Positions 31,885-43,119 are shown, numbered from the stretch's first letter. The stretch: DNA of 64,000 bases from Berghia stephanieae (GCA_034508935.3 CM067442.1:89035448-89099447), one strand, 5' to 3'. Notes: generated by a model from the letters alone, not told the origin. Numbers and translations are program-made.

Positions 31885-31925
31885 GTTATCTTCATCTCCT
31901 CCTCCTCCTGCTCCTCCTCCTCCTT
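31755..31925. repeat. (GTC/TTC)n, (ATC)n and (CTC)n triplets
   Basis: Short GTC and TTC triplets, a pure ATC array at about 31831-31884, then CTC triplets. The poly-His and poly-Met frames are artefacts. Confidence 0.95.
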
Positions 31926-32131
31926 CTTCAAATAAATCGTCCGACTCCAGCACATTGAGTATAACCTGTCGTCTAGCAATGTCTAATCATTGTTTCGACA
32001 AGACAATTTACAACGATGCAACAGAGCAGTTACAGCCATGGCACTTGGGCATCCTTGTCTCTGTTCTCATGGTGAAAACGGCAATGCGTCGCTATTATCA
32101 AATAAACACGACGGGGTTTCAAGCCATAATC

Positions 32132-32152
32132 GGGGGGGGGGGGGGGGGGGGG
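32132..32152 (+). repeat. G21 tract abutting a SINE-C head
   Basis: Twenty-one G directly followed by the diverged SINE-C head 'AGCCCAGAACACTGG'. Confidence 0.96.
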
Positions 32153-32350
32153 AGCCCAGAACACTGGTAGGATCTATGCTTCAGAGCCAAAAGGCACCGG
32201 ATCTAAGTACAGTTGCACTGTTTGCATTGATCAAGTCACCTTGCCTAGACCAATTCGTGGCGTTGTACTGCGGCTGGTGTATGTATTGTTTATTTCAGTT
32301 GGAAGGGACCCGAAAGAAAAATGTCCTCTTTAGGACGGATAAGGCATTTT
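32153..32350 (+). mobile_element. SINE-C copy, diverged
   Basis: 'TATGCTTCAGAGCCAAAAGG', 'TGATCAAGTCACCTTGCCTA', 'GTACTGCGGCTGGTGTATG' and 'GGACGGATAAGGCATTTTGA' keep the order of the SINE-C blocks. The overlapping 120-codon frame (31990-32352) is a chance frame through it. Confidence 0.7.
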
Positions 32351-33594
32351 GATTTTATTTTTATTGGCGATCTGGCTATCGGACAAAGTCAACCCCAGGA
32401 CCAGTTCCTACGTTGGCTAACTTAGCATCTAGCATGTGCATATGCTTGATACTACTATAGAATTTGGTTCTTATAGAACACGTGCCTTGGACCTCTTGAC
32501 TGGTAAATTACTATATCTAAAAATTTTACAGAAGAATGTACCCGAGTGCAAAAAACTCGCTCAATCATTCCTCCGTGTGTTGAATACTGTAATTGTGTGC
32601 CATATTTTCCTATGTGTCCCACCCGTTATAACGAATGAATTGGTATGAAACCGTCTCATCAATCCAATATCTTCATCTCGGAATATTTTTTTGTTTGTTT
32701 GTTTGTTGCTTTAGGTCTCTTCCAACACAATTGAGGTTATATGAGAGACCGCTGAAACAAAAAAAACAAGCAATCTAACAAAAATAGTACAAATGTAAAT
32801 CAAAATCATAACCTAAAGCTATCATAAGCTAAATTATAAATAACCAAGAACAAACAGGCAGAAGATTTACAGAAAAAAAATATCCCCTGTCAAAAATACA
32901 ATCACAAACCAAAGAAGCAGGATAGGCTAGTAAAGAGAAGAAGAAACGACATCACTATCGGATCGTACACCCATGCGAACATCATAGGTATATGATTCAA
33001 GGGTGATGCTCCCATCCAACCACCCGCGAATATTTTATCAAAAGGAGCAGAGAAAGAAAGGAGTTTCTATAATACTGTTTTCTGAAAAGAACAATCAAGT
33101 AGGTAGACGACATCACAATTAAATTATTGTTTTCAATTTAGTTCGCGTTTCATTATAGATCCATTAAATGGGGGAATGATACGAGTGTTAATTATAAATG
33201 TCATCTGAAACCTTAAAGTTAAAGTTTTACACCGCTAGAGAACCTCTTGATGGAAATGCTAGGAAAACACATTTAAAAATGTTGGACAGAAAATGTTTAC
33301 TTCGTGTATCGCGTTTGAACAAGATGACCTCGATTTGTGAATTTTAAAAGAATTGTCTTCTCGACATCAATTTATCGATACAGAAAGTAAAATGAATCTG
33401 GCCTAATTGTGATGTTTTAGTGTTGGGAATCTCAACAGTCTCAACACAAAAACATTACAGGATATACGAAATAACACACAATTATAAATAATAGTAACAA
33501 CAAATAACGATTTTATCCCCCGAAGATTGCCAAAAGTAAAAGGCACGAAACCTGTCAATACTAATTCAAATATTTTATTTATACACATACACAG
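32351..33594. other. no gene recognised
   Basis: Contains an A-rich/T-rich palindromic patch at 32712-32760 ('AGGTCTCTTCCAAC' and 'GAGAGACC'). Otherwise it is AT-rich single-copy-looking DNA. The 70-codon frame at 32436-32648 has no motif. Confidence 0.5.
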
Positions 33595-33596
33595 TT

Positions 33597-33599
<3 letters not shown>

Positions 33600-33641
<42 letters not shown>

Positions 33642-33650
33642 ATATATTAG

Positions 33651-33697
<47 letters not shown>

Positions 33698-33924
33698 TAA
33701 ATATATATGTTGATAGATAGATGGACAGATAGGTTGATGGTTAAGCAGGATAAATAAATAGGTAAGTAGTTATATAGAAATAGAGGGAATGAGAGAGGGT
33801 GACGAGAGTGAGAGAAGAAAGAGAAAGAGAGAGACAGACAGAGAGAGAGAGAACGAGAGAGAGAGAGAGGGAGAGTAAAGATAGACAGACATAGAGTGAG
33901 ATGGAGATAATTAGATAAACACAC

Positions 33925-33965
<41 letters not shown>

Positions 33966-34020
33966 AGAGATAGAGAGAGAGAAACAAACACACACACAGA
34001 AGGAGAGAGAGAGAGAGAGG

Positions 34021-34067
<47 letters not shown>
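33600..34067. repeat. (TA)n followed by ~420 bp of (GA)n-based repeat
   Basis: A TA run (33600-33640) is followed by alternating pure GA tracts and diverged GATA/GACAGA pieces to 34067. The strand is strongly purine-biased. The long Ser/Leu frames on the minus strand are artefacts. Confidence 0.96.
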
Positions 34068-34068
<1 letters not shown>

Positions 34069-34304
34069 CAATGTTATCTAAAATACCAGACAGAATTGGA
34101 AAACATGGAGAGATGAATCAAAACAATCTGACATCATTAACAATATACTTAAATTACCACCTGTCATCAGAAGACGAGACAAGGACGGGCAAGAAAAAGT
34201 ATTGATTAGGAACCATTTTTAGCCTCGAACCATTACAAGTCGTGTTCGACTCAACTAAACTAATAACAAAACTTACCATTCATGTATTTTAAAAAACATC
34301 AAAA

Positions 34305-34400
34305 AGTGAGTCTAAATCAGTGGCAGACAATGCAAGAACGAAAAATACAAGAAAAAAACTCCACCCCTGGTACTGATTCATACACATTTTTTCATTCTTT
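34305..34400 (-). mobile_element. SINE-D body fragment
   Basis: On the minus strand 'TTTCTTGTATTTTTCGTTCT' and 'TGCATTGTCTGCCACTG' match the body of SINE-D. The head is reduced to 'GAATCAGTACCAGGGGTGGA'. Confidence 0.55.
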
Positions 34401-34624
34401 TTATCCTACACCAGTATCTGCTCTTAAATTTGTCATTTTTATATTCTTATTATTTTTTGGGGTATACTTTTTTAAAGTAAAGTAAAAGTTAAGTATGGTT
34501 ATCCGACACACACACGCCCATTAGTTGTACTAATTGTTGTAAAATTGAACAAGCCCTTATTTTTGGGAAACACTTTGTTGGCATTTGTAACTCTCTATAT
34601 TTTTTGGTTTGTTTTTAAGGGTGT

Positions 34625-35070
34625 TTTTTTCTTGGCCCTTGCAACATATTTAGGTCATATCAGCGTTAGTACAAATGGAAGAAATGAGATAGTCAAAAGT
34701 TCTAAAATTATAATTAAAGCACCCAAGAAAAAGTAAGACAGGGGAATTGGTTCAATTAGGAAAAAGACGTAGATTCCAAGTGTACACTATCATTGTACTT
34801 AGTTTGTCATCACCTAAAAGTCTCATCCTGAAACAAGCACAGGTCCCCACTAAGAGGAATAGGCTGCACTCAAATGCTTACAAATCATATATTATGTAGA
34901 GCAAAACATAATGGTGCATAACAGAGATTATTTACAAGACAAAAATATCTTCTCCAAAAAATCTAACAATACATTTGACCGAGCAAGGATCAGGCCAGGG
35001 CCAGGAAAAAGCCAAGAAATGTCATTCCGAGACAGAAATCATGTTGGAAAACAGATAAAGGGGGATGTTT
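34625..35070 (+). mobile_element. REP-1 copy, 3'-truncated
   Basis: 'GCCCTTGCAACATATTTAGG', 'AAAATTATAATTAAAGCACC', 'CACAGGTCCCCACTAAGAGG', 'TACATTTGACCGAGCAAGG' and 'GGAAAACAGATAAAGGGGGA' follow the REP-1 order. The final block is missing. Confidence 0.85.
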
Positions 35071-35189
35071 TTCAAGAAGGGAAATGAAATAATAAATAAA
35101 TGTGACAGATTACCTCAAAACGATTTTAAGTCAGGGTGAAGCAGGTACCAAAAAGTAATTTCAATCTTAAAATGACACTAACCATGAAC
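35071..35189. other. short unassigned spacer
   Basis: AT-rich, no feature. Confidence 0.5.
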
Positions 35190-35402
35190 GGGCAGCAGTA
35201 GCTCAGTTTTACGGTCTTTCCTACGTACCCTAAAGTTATCAAGTTCGATCACCTGCCGCTGCGCTGTTTAGCCTTGAGCAAGTCACCTCGCCCTAGCTCA
35301 ATTTGGCGCTGCACAGCGGCTGACGCCTCTGTTATTCAGTCTTTCCTTGGAATAGACCATAAGACACATTTCCCCTATGGGATGAAGAAAGGAAAATGCA
35401 AT
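35190..35402 (+). mobile_element. SINE-C copy
   Basis: 'GGGCAGCAGTAGCTCAGTTT', 'AAGTTCGATCACC' (B box), 'CCTTGAGCAAGTCACCTCGC', 'AGCGGCTGACGCCT' and 'TCCCCTATGGGATGAAGAAA'. There is no long G tract at this head. The tail directly meets a SINE-A in the opposite orientation. Confidence 0.87.
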
Positions 35403-35414
35403 TTATTTATTTCA

Positions 35415-35706
35415 AACTTTGGTCTAGCGCAATATCCCCTAACGTGCTCAAAGCGCTTTACAAAGGATCCCTAGCCAATAGCAAAACTTAACATGTAAGA
35501 CGTACCGACACCTGTTTGGCGATATTACAAATTAATTTTTGACAGAGCCATCGCTATTAACGGCCAGCTACTCATTTTAGACATGAGTACTGTGAGAGAA
35601 TGTGAACAAAGAGACTTTCCAGGGGCTCAACTATGCACCGCTCAGAGTGGGACTCGAACCCAGGAACCTTTTGATCCAAAGGCGAGTGTCATATCGCAAG
35701 AGTAGG
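35415..35706 (-). mobile_element. SINE-A copy
   Basis: Inverted blocks from left: 'TAACGTGCTCAAAGCGCTTT', 'TTAACATGTAAGACG', 'TGTTTGGCGATATTACAAAT', 'CTACTCATTTTAGACATGAG', 'TGGGACTCGAACCCAGGAAC' (B box region) and 'GCGAGTGTCATATCGCAAGA'. It is tail-to-tail with the SINE-C on its left. Confidence 0.9.
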
Positions 35707-35835
35707 TAGTTTATGTCACTTTACGAAACTTGAGTTATTCTCCCCGCCCAAACATAATAGAAACCGAATTCCGTACATTGGGCAGTAAAAAATCAATTTT
35801 AGGCATTTAAATTGCACCCTACCAATGTGCCATAT

Positions 35836-35955
35836 ATGCAGGTCTGACATCCGAACCCACTTATGGGCCTACTTAAACATTGTTGTATTGGTCATATTTT
35901 GAGAATTCCATTACAACAATGAGCCCATTTGGGTTATCAGACCTGCAATAAGTTC
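35836..35955. mobile_element. MITE-3 copy inside a possible REP-3
   Basis: 'TATGCAGGTCTGACATCCGA' and 'CTTATGGGCC' on the left are answered by 'CAATGAGCCCATTTGGGTTA' and 'TCAGACCTGCA' on the right. To the right, 'AACATAATGCCGTTGTG' resembles REP-3, suggesting insertion into it. Confidence 0.72.
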
Positions 35956-36062
35956 ACGTCGCACCCAACATAATGCCGTTGTGCCAATCGACTCAAACCA
36001 GTATCGAGTCGGGATGAACCAGATGCCAAATAAATCGAATCTTATTATTAATATAATAATAA

Positions 36063-36373
36063 CTATTGCCCTTTTATAGAGTGGAATATCCACTAAATGG
36101 GCTCAAAGCGCTTTACAATGGGCCCCTAGCCAACAGCAACATTTACCATTTAGTACGGGACATCATGACACCTGTTCGGCAATGTTACAATTTTTTTTCG
36201 GACAGAGACAACGCTGTTAACGGCAAGGTACTCATTTTACACATGAGAAAGGTGATAGAATGTGAATAAAGAGCTTTCTCAAATGACTTTACTATGATCC
36301 GAGCGAGGCTCGAAGTGAGGAAACTCCCACTCAAAAGCGAGTGTCATAACACTAGACCACATAGCCGCACGAT
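36063..36373 (-). mobile_element. SINE-A copy
   Basis: Inverted 'CTCAAAGCGCTTTACAATGG', 'GCCCCTAGCCAACAGCAACA', 'GACACCTGTTCGGCAATGTT', 'GGTACTCATTTTACACATGA' and 'CTAGACCACATAGCCGCAC'. Nearly full length. The B box region is rearranged ('GAGCGAGGCTCGAAG'). Confidence 0.9.
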
Positions 36374-36458
36374 CAGGATTCAGAAATGTGACATGACATT
36401 TTATTTTTGTCAGTCTAAAGATTTATATTGGTTCTCATCGACGTGCACACATAATATT

Positions 36459-36602
36459 TGCAAGTCTCATAACCGAACGGAATGTTATGGGCTTGATTAA
36501 CATCATTGTAATGGACAATATTTTGCGTTGGTTTAAGAGTATTTCCATTACAACAATGAGCCCATAACAATTTTGGTTATTTTTTGGTTATCAGGCCTGC
36601 AA
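36459..36602. mobile_element. MITE-3 copy
   Basis: 'TTGCAAGTCTCATAACCGAA' and 'TTATGGGCTTGATT' on the left, 'CAACAATGAGCCCATAACAA' and 'TTATCAGGCCTGCAAA' on the right, sharing the centre 'TTGGTTTAAGAGTATTTCCA' with the copy at 22884. A short 'TTTTGGTTA' duplication widens the right arm. Confidence 0.82.
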
Positions 36603-36619
36603 AATAAAAGTGCACTTTA

Positions 36620-36735
36620 TCATTCAACCATCTCGATATAATACCGTTTTGAGGTGGTGGGTGAAAAACATAAAATATGAATCGGTCAATTTTACGACAT
36701 TCAGTAATTTAACTGCTGGGCATGGTGTATGAGCG
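36620..36735 (+). repeat. REP-3 copy
   Basis: 'ATATAATACCGTTTTGAGGT' and 'GGTGGGTGAAAA', then 'GGTCAATTTTACGACATTCA'. The last block also occurs at about 38272 ('GGTCAATTGTACGACATTCA'). Confidence 0.5.
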
Positions 36736-36894
36736 TTATTGCTTGGGGCTTTTTTCTATGGATGTGACAACTCTGGGTAAAATCAGTGGCCCTGTCATGG
36801 GTTAAGAAGAGTTGTCTTATTTAAAAATTACCATGGCGGGGCGCGAACCTGATGCTATTAGATTTTGCATTGTTTGTTTTGTTTTGAAGGGTTT

Positions 36895-37405
36895 TTAGGC
36901 ACTTGCAACACATTTAGGTTATATCAACGACAGTAAAAAGGAAGAAAATGGATAGTACAAAGATCTAGAATTACAATTAAAGCACTCAAGAAAAAGAAAG
37001 ACAAAGGGGAACTGGGGACAAATAGGGATCAGGTGTAGTTTCCAAGAGCATACTATCAGTGTACTATGAGATCACCTAAAAGTTTCATCCGGACACAAGC
37101 ACAAGATTCAACAAAGAGGAATACACTCAAATGCTTACATTATCCATTCAAAATAACAAATTTAATGATACATTACAAAGAGATGATTTACAAGGGAAAA
37201 ATATCATCTCCCAAAAGATAACTATGCATTTGACTGTTTCACTTCCAGCTAGGGTATTCTGCCAGGGCCAGGAAAAAAACAAGTAATCTCATTCCAAGAC
37301 TAATACAGAAAGCATATTGAAAAACAGATATAAGGGGAAAAAAAGACAGTAAGTGCCTCCCTGCCCACTATTGGAGGTCAGGAACCCCACCGAACTATTG
37401 GATTG
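36895..37405 (+). mobile_element. REP-1, full-length copy
   Basis: Starts 'GGCACTTGCAACACATTTAG', contains 'CGACAGTAAAAAGGAAGAAA', 'CTAGAATTACAATTAAAGCA', 'AGAGATGATTTACAAGGG', 'CATTTGACTGTTTCACTTCC', 'GTAATCTCATTCCAAGAC', and ends 'GGAGGTCAGGAACCCCACC'. About 510 bp. Confidence 0.88.
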
Positions 37406-38010
37406 AGAGACAAGAACCTTACCATGAGTCGTGTTGGCACACAAAGGGCATTTTCACAAAAATTGCGTAACAATGATGAAATATGAGCTTCCACCGTTCT
37501 TGGTGAACATGTTTGTGGCTATAGATAAAATTAATTAATTAAAAACTGGGAGAAACTTCAATATAGCCATTAAGGGTTAATATCCAGACCTGTTTTTTTT
37601 ATTTCGCAAAGAAAACATAAGAATGTGAACAATTGCAAATTTGAAACGATGATTAATCCGTTTCTAATTAATAACGCAAATAAAAGTTGAACATTTCGTT
37701 AATCAAAATATCATTATCATACCTTATTTCCAACGACATTGTTTTGACGCAGTCTTACAAAACCTAATAAAAAGATCTTCTTAAAATAGCAATGACGTCA
37801 TGTCTTGATCTTTTTAACAATATATCTCTATTTTAAGTTGTATAATATCTTATAACTTTCAGAATCAAATGAAATAAACTAGAAATGAAAAAAAAAATAA
37901 TGTGTTTTTTTAAAATATCGTAAAATTTGAATTTAAAAAACATGGGTGAAAATGAATCATATAACACGCTTTAAAAACGATCAAAGCACTTAAAATTAGA
38001 CGTGTCGACT
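37406..38010. other. no feature recognised
   Basis: AT-rich. One isolated CRE-like 'TGACGTCA' at 37793-37800 has no surrounding MITE-2 similarity. Confidence 0.5.
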
Positions 38011-38017
38011 GCTCGCT

Positions 38018-38061
<44 letters not shown>

Positions 38062-38127
38062 CTCTCTCTCTCTCCCCCCCTCTCTCTCTCTCTCTCATCT
38101 ATCTATCTATCTATCTATCTATCTCTC
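38018..38127. repeat. (CT)n and (ATCT)n
   Basis: CT-based run with C-rich interruptions, then six ATCT units. Confidence 0.95.
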
Positions 38128-38599
38128 AGCCAGGCGGAGGGTGTCGTGTCAATTGGATCCTGAGTTTGCCACTGATCCCATGACTTTTTATTCTCAGTTT
38201 TCATCTGGCACCATTTTTCAGGTCAAAAGTTAGAAATACCAAGATGTTTTTCTCTCAAATAAAAGTGGTTGGTCAATTGTACGACATTCAACACGATAAT
38301 GATCAGCGCGATGATTTAGATTAATTATAGATACGTTTCTTTTACGGAATTAAGTACAATTAAAAATGTGTACCAAATCTTGGTCGTTGGCTTCCATTTT
38401 TGTCTGATACACAAACCAATGGCTTGATGATATGGAGACTGCTAAATTGCGTGTAATTTTCTAAAATATTAAAGCCTTTTATTGGTATAATAAACAGAGT
38501 TTGACATGAAAAATCGCTGCATTTACCATGAGAAAAAGGCGTATGGCTTTTTCTTTCTATAGGCGTTACCACTATTCGACACTATCAGGTCAGTTTAGC
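38128..38599. other. no gene recognised
   Basis: 'AGTTTTCATCTGGCACC' at 38197-38213 loosely resembles the SINE-D body end. Not assigned. Confidence 0.45.
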
Positions 38600-38962
38600 G
38601 CTAGTATGAAGGAGATGTTATAAATGAAAAGTTGTAGATCTGAAGTTAGAAATACCAAAAAAAGGAAGTAAAAGGTTGACTGGTTCAAAGAGCAGTTTTG
38701 ACAATACCAATATTTAATAGTTATATTTGTATATATCCTCAAGACGATTTACAAGGGAAAAAAATCTCTGAATATAAAATAGTTTACCCATAACTGTCTC
38801 CCTCCAAGCTAAGGATATCGCCGGGCCAAGGAAAAATCCTGAGCAATCTTAAACCAGAACAAAGATATAGAGCAACTTGTAAATTGAAAACATGTATTGG
38901 GGTAGAAGACAAACCAGTTGACCTTTTTGCCCACCATGGGTGGTCAGAAGACCCCTCCTATG
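38600..38962 (+). mobile_element. REP-1 copy, diverged
   Basis: 'GACGATTTACAAGGGAAAAA', 'TAACTGTCTCCCTCCAAGCT', 'GGGGTAGAAGACA' and 'CCCACCATGGGTGGTCAGAA' mark the second half. The first half is degenerate. Confidence 0.72.
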
Positions 38963-39047
38963 CATATAGCTGTGTTCCAACCTTAAACTATATAAAGAAC
39001 AAGTGGTGAACAAACTAATTTTCATACAAGCAATTTGAATGCATAGA

Positions 39048-39049
<2 letters not shown>

Positions 39050-39101
<52 letters not shown>

Positions 39102-39122
39102 ATATATATATATATATATATT
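39050..39122. repeat. (TA)n microsatellite
   Basis: About 70 bp TA with one disrupted stretch. Confidence 0.97.
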
Positions 39123-39379
39123 ACAGTCTTTACAAAAGAAACCAAACAGTTTTATTCCGCTAATAATTCAATACTGAATGGAACTAATACAATGAAATAA
39201 TATACATGTTTGTAAACTAGACAAAACTGGATTTCTTTTGGTATATGATTTATTGAATTTGTGTAAACTGTTGAATCTTTGCAGATATTCAAATCCAATT
39301 TGTGAAAATCAATTTTGCGAAATCGGAGCACAAAATTGAAACCGGCATATCTGACGCACTTCCAGATTTTTTATTCCAC

Positions 39380-40140
39380 TGTTAGAATTGATCAAGTTTG
39401 CCCCATGATGTTAGCTGATTGACTGTTTCTGCGGGTATATCACCAAATTGAATTAAGTCTGTCGAATAATTCTTCGAATTTATACAGCTTCTTGTCTTTT
39501 TGTTATTTAAAAAAATTAGCTTCCCTTTCATAAAATCCCCATGTTATGCTCAATGGGATTCATGTCAGGTGACACAGTTCATCACCTTTACTTTTGAAAT
39601 GTTTAGGAAAGCACCCATTTGTCCAGTCTATGTTCCGAAACGTTATCAAATTGGAATATCACTATTTGATTCTTCTGATTGCAAATAAAGGGTTAAAGAA
39701 TATCACTGATGTAAAGGTCTGAGTTGAGTCATTGGTTGATACATATTAGCTGTTTTTCTACCACCAACTATTACTCTCCATACAATTACAGTTCTATAAT
39801 ATGCTCGATTTTTTTTTTATTCCAATGGTGGTTTGGTGATTGAAACGTTCACCTCGGCGTCGATAACCCGTAGTTCGTGTGTGTCTGGCATTAACTAAAA
39901 AACGGTGATTCGTCTGTAAACAACAAGCCATCCCGCATAATATTCTGATCTCAGTCGAACAATTTTGTGCAAAGTGGTCATCTTTGGTCGAATTACAGGT
40001 TTGTGACATTTCAAATCACGCTCCCTGAGCGTGAACTTTTCTTGCGACAACTGCTGCGAAGCGACGCTTATGTGAATTAAATATCTATATTTTTGGTGCG
40101 CATTTACATGTAACTTTTATACCGATCTGTTTGGCAATTC
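39380..40140 (-). pseudogene. Second Tc1-like DD34E transposase remnant
   Basis: On the minus strand: 'HKPVIRPKMTTLHKIVRLR' (the linker before the catalytic core), the first Asp in 'LLFTDESPF' (about 39905-39935), then 'GYRRRGERFNHQTTIGI' in a shifted frame. The second Asp is in 'VIFQFDNVSEHR' (about 39635-39670), the Glu in 'SPDMNPIEHNMGIL' (about 39540-39585), and the C-terminal 'IPAETVNQLTSWGKL' near 39395-39440. The Asp-to-Glu gap is 31 codons, against 34 in intact members, and contains stops. The N-terminal DNA-binding half is not clear. Motif details differ from the 10.6-kb copy, so it is another Tc1 lineage. Confidence 0.85.
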
Positions 40141-40234
40141 GCATCTGTTCCTAACTTGTGACAATAAAGACTTGCAATATATCAAAAGAAAAAAATGTCT
40201 AAAAACGTCTGACGGCAACAGGAATCACATGTTC

Positions 40235-40350
40235 AGTCTAAAATGAGTAAATGACTGATAATCTTGTCCAATGAAAAAAAAAAACCCGAAAGTGCCTGAA
40301 GCGGGACATCCCAGGTCACAGAGCAATGCCTTAAGCAGTCGGCCATATTA
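40235..40350 (-). mobile_element. SINE-B head fragment
   Basis: The minus strand reads 'GGCCGACTGCTTAAGGCATT', 'GCTCTGTGACC', 'CGCTTCAGGCACTTTCGGG' and a T run, matching the 2985 copy through the tRNA-like part and the T tract. The body is lost. Confidence 0.8.
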
Positions 40351-41006
40351 ATAAAATATCATATAAAATACATTTAATTTTATATATTTCTAAAATACTG
40401 ACTTTCATTAAGCTATTGGTCGCGTTCCATTTACTAGAACCAGCTATGAATAGGTTATATCACAGAGCACAATATTGTAACATTTAATTGGACTTTCTAT
40501 ATTAGACATTATCATGTGGATAGCTTTTGAAAGTAAACATAAAATCTTTCTTTTTTTTATCATCAGAGTTATGACGATTTTGAATCCAAGTTAAACCGGG
40601 TTTCTGTAGCGTTAAATGAAACTAAAGAATTGCTTTCTGTCATCACAGATTGAAATCAGTCACCTTTCTTGTGAGTCGATTGGGATACAAATTGAGCAAT
40701 AGGTACCTTTAGCTATAAGCAAAAATATCCGAACTTTTGTTTTCATTTGGGCAATGACGAAGAGTCTAGCTGGGATTTTTTTCGTTTGTTTTGTTTTGTT
40801 TTCGTTTTGATTTTTTTTTCCTAAAGCATTTCCTTGTAAATAGAAATCTATAAGGTTGGCATAAATATAAATTTACCAATGTAGTGAAAAGACCTCTAGG
40901 CAAATACTTGCGACAGAGTCAATCAATGACGACGTCTGTTTATCGCCCTATACCGGAAGTACGCCTGGCGGACATCTCCGATAGAGAAGCACGTCTCTCC
41001 TCAATG
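40351..41006. other. no feature recognised
   Basis: AT-rich. 'AGCTATGAATAGGTTATATC' at 40442 loosely recalls REP-2, too short to call. Confidence 0.45.
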
Positions 41007-41028
41007 CCCCCCCCCCCCCCCCCCCCCC
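41007..41028 (-). repeat. C22 tract
   Basis: Twenty-two C. On the minus strand the G run leads into 'CATTGAGGAGAGACGTGC', with no convincing tRNA-like head. Confidence 0.96.
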
Positions 41029-41755
41029 ACTAAACCTTCTTACCACCAAGTCCCCAGTTCGTCTGTCTATAATTAAGGTCAGTAGAACTGTTCTGCGCCG
41101 TGACCATTCCATTAATAGTAAAGTAAAGAGTAATAATGACATCATAATGATTAAACTACGAAATCCAAATCTTCTAATATTGAAACAGAAAATCAACCTT
41201 TTCATTCTCTTCCTTTATTTTACCCAAGGTAATTTTAATTAGTATTTACCACTGGTGTTCCAGATGATTACATAAGGAGATAGGAAATTGATTGGAGAAT
41301 CGTTATGACGATTACAATTTAAGAAAAGTAGACGTTTTCAACTTAATTTATGCTATATATTTATTATTTGAGATTCTTATTCTCCAACGAAAGCAACCTA
41401 CCTTTTCAGTGCTTTGATTAGCTCAGCAATAGCTCAACTGCAAAAAATAATATGAAACAACAAAACGCTTTTCTATAACTGCAGCAATGAAATGACCAAA
41501 ATTGTATTTCCATTCAACGACCGGGCTACTGCACTAGTGCACTAGAGAAATACTGGCAAAAATAAACTGGTTTAGATAGTATTGCTGTGAGTGCTTAGAT
41601 AGTGGAAATGTAATTATTTAAAAAAGTTTTAGAGTAAAATAGGATCCCTCAAGTAAAGGTTGAATGAGACAGATGAGGCCGATCCTAGCCATAGCTTACA
41701 ACATTACCCCCATTAAAAATACTAAGAGAACGGCAATCATCACAAAAAGAGCATT
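41029..41755. other. no feature recognised
   Basis: AT-rich single-copy-looking DNA. Confidence 0.5.
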
Positions 41756-41757
41756 AA

Positions 41758-41890
41758 CTAATTAACTGCCATAACTCGTGAAGTTTGAGAGCTTTTGCCA
41801 GAATGGAGGGTCCTGTGAATCAATCGATATTTGAAGGACGACTTCTCTGGCCAAATTTTTAAATATGTGCCTTTCCAGAGTACGACAGAA
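41758..41890. mobile_element. MITE-1 copy with internal deletion
   Basis: The left end 'TTAACTGCCATAACTCGTGA' is followed almost directly by the right half: 'ATCAATCGATATTTGAAGGA', 'CTGGCCAAATTTTTAAATAT' and 'TTTCCAGAGTACGACAG'. About 100 bp of the left arm is missing. Confidence 0.8.
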
Positions 41891-41924
41891 AGGTTAGTAG
41901 AAAGATGTATAATCAATATGAGAC

Positions 41925-42180
41925 TTATAGAGCTTTTTAATAAATCATAAAACCAACAGCAACAATTATCATGTTTGGCGAGACATCACACTAAAGGTAT
42001 ATTAGGGGTTTGTTTTAAACGAGAGAGACAACATTAGTTATCGGCTAGGTACTCAATTTACACCTTACTAGAGTGAAAATATGTGAGTAGAAGGCCATTT
42101 CCATTAACTTAAATCTACACCGCCCACATAGTGGAATCTGAACCCGAGACATAAAGGTCATAAGTCGAGTGTCAGCTGTT
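41925..42180 (-). mobile_element. SINE-A, old degraded copy
   Basis: Inverted traces: 'CCAACAGCAACAATTATCAT', 'GAGACATCACACTAAAGGT', 'GAGAGAGACAACATTAGTTA', 'GGTACTCAATTTACACCTTA' and 'GTGGAATCTGAACCCGAGAC'. The order is right but identity is low. Confidence 0.6.
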
Positions 42181-42823
42181 TTTTTTCACCCATCATTGAT
42201 ATATTTAATGAACAGCTTTCACCTTTTGACGACATTCAACTTTTTATAACTATCAAAAAATCGGATTGGTCCTTATGATTTCAAATAGATATAATTGGGT
42301 TGTAATGGCATTTATTGCTTATATCATACGATGCCAAACTATGGAGATAAATATTGCCAAAAGAAAATAAAATAAAAAGAAATCCACGAGAAGAAAAATA
42401 TAAAACAAAAGTAGAAAACAATGGGTAAAAACGAGAGCCCTGACATGACTTTGACTTTGTACAAGTACAAGTAATCAGGTATAGGTACTTCCCTTAGGCA
42501 CGTTATGCTGACTTCCGATTACTAGGTCTATTGATATTAGCCCAGCAGATGGTTTTCCTCTGTAAAAATAACAAAACAACCGAGTACCTAATCAGGCACG
42601 TGTGATGTGGTTGTATGGCTACTTGACACTTACCCTTCGGAAACAAACCTAATTTCCTCCTTGGGGTTAGTTGACATTAACGTTGCTTGGTCATTTATTG
42701 TTAGATCGATATGTCAGACAACCACTTATAAAACAAATTGAAAATGATTTGAACCTGTAAATTATGTTGTATGTATGTGTGTATCATACATAAATGTGTG
42801 TGCGCGCACACATGAGAGAGAGC
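42181..42823. other. no feature recognised
   Basis: AT-rich DNA before the short-TIR MITE. Confidence 0.5.
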
Positions 42824-42994
42824 GGTGTGTCTTTTTTACGAAACCCGCCGAAACCCGCCGAAACCCGACGAATCCCGACAAAGTTATGGGAAGTAGGTGG
42901 CAGTGGGGAGTGAACTTGGAACTCAGGGAAGTGTACACCATTGGGGAGTGAACCTGGGACTGGGTTTCGGCGGGTTTCGTAAAAAAGACACACC
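42824..42994. mobile_element. 171-bp MITE with perfect 33-bp terminal inverted repeats
   Basis: The left end 42824-42856 ('GGTGTGTCTTTTTTACGAAA' then 'CCCGCCGAAACCC') and the right end 42962-42994 are exact inverted copies over 33 bp. Inside the left end the 10-bp unit 'CCGAAACCCG' is tandemly repeated. The interior has two direct copies of 'GGGGAGTGAACxTGGxAC'. Perfect ends suggest recent activity or conversion. It sits in GA-rich DNA, so a target-site duplication cannot be judged. The minus-strand open frame across it is incidental. Confidence 0.9.
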
Positions 42995-43032
42995 CAGAGA
43001 GAGAGGGAAAAGAGAAAGATAGATAGATAAAT

Positions 43033-43051
43033 TATATATATATATATATAT

Positions 43052-43119
<68 letters not shown>

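Noticed and set aside
33640-34071. 143-codon Ser/Leu frame as a membrane protein
   Set aside because: It is the CT strand of a microsatellite.
37793-37800. CRE site at 37.8 kb as another MITE-2
   Set aside because: Only the 8-bp palindrome matches. No other MITE-2 block is nearby.
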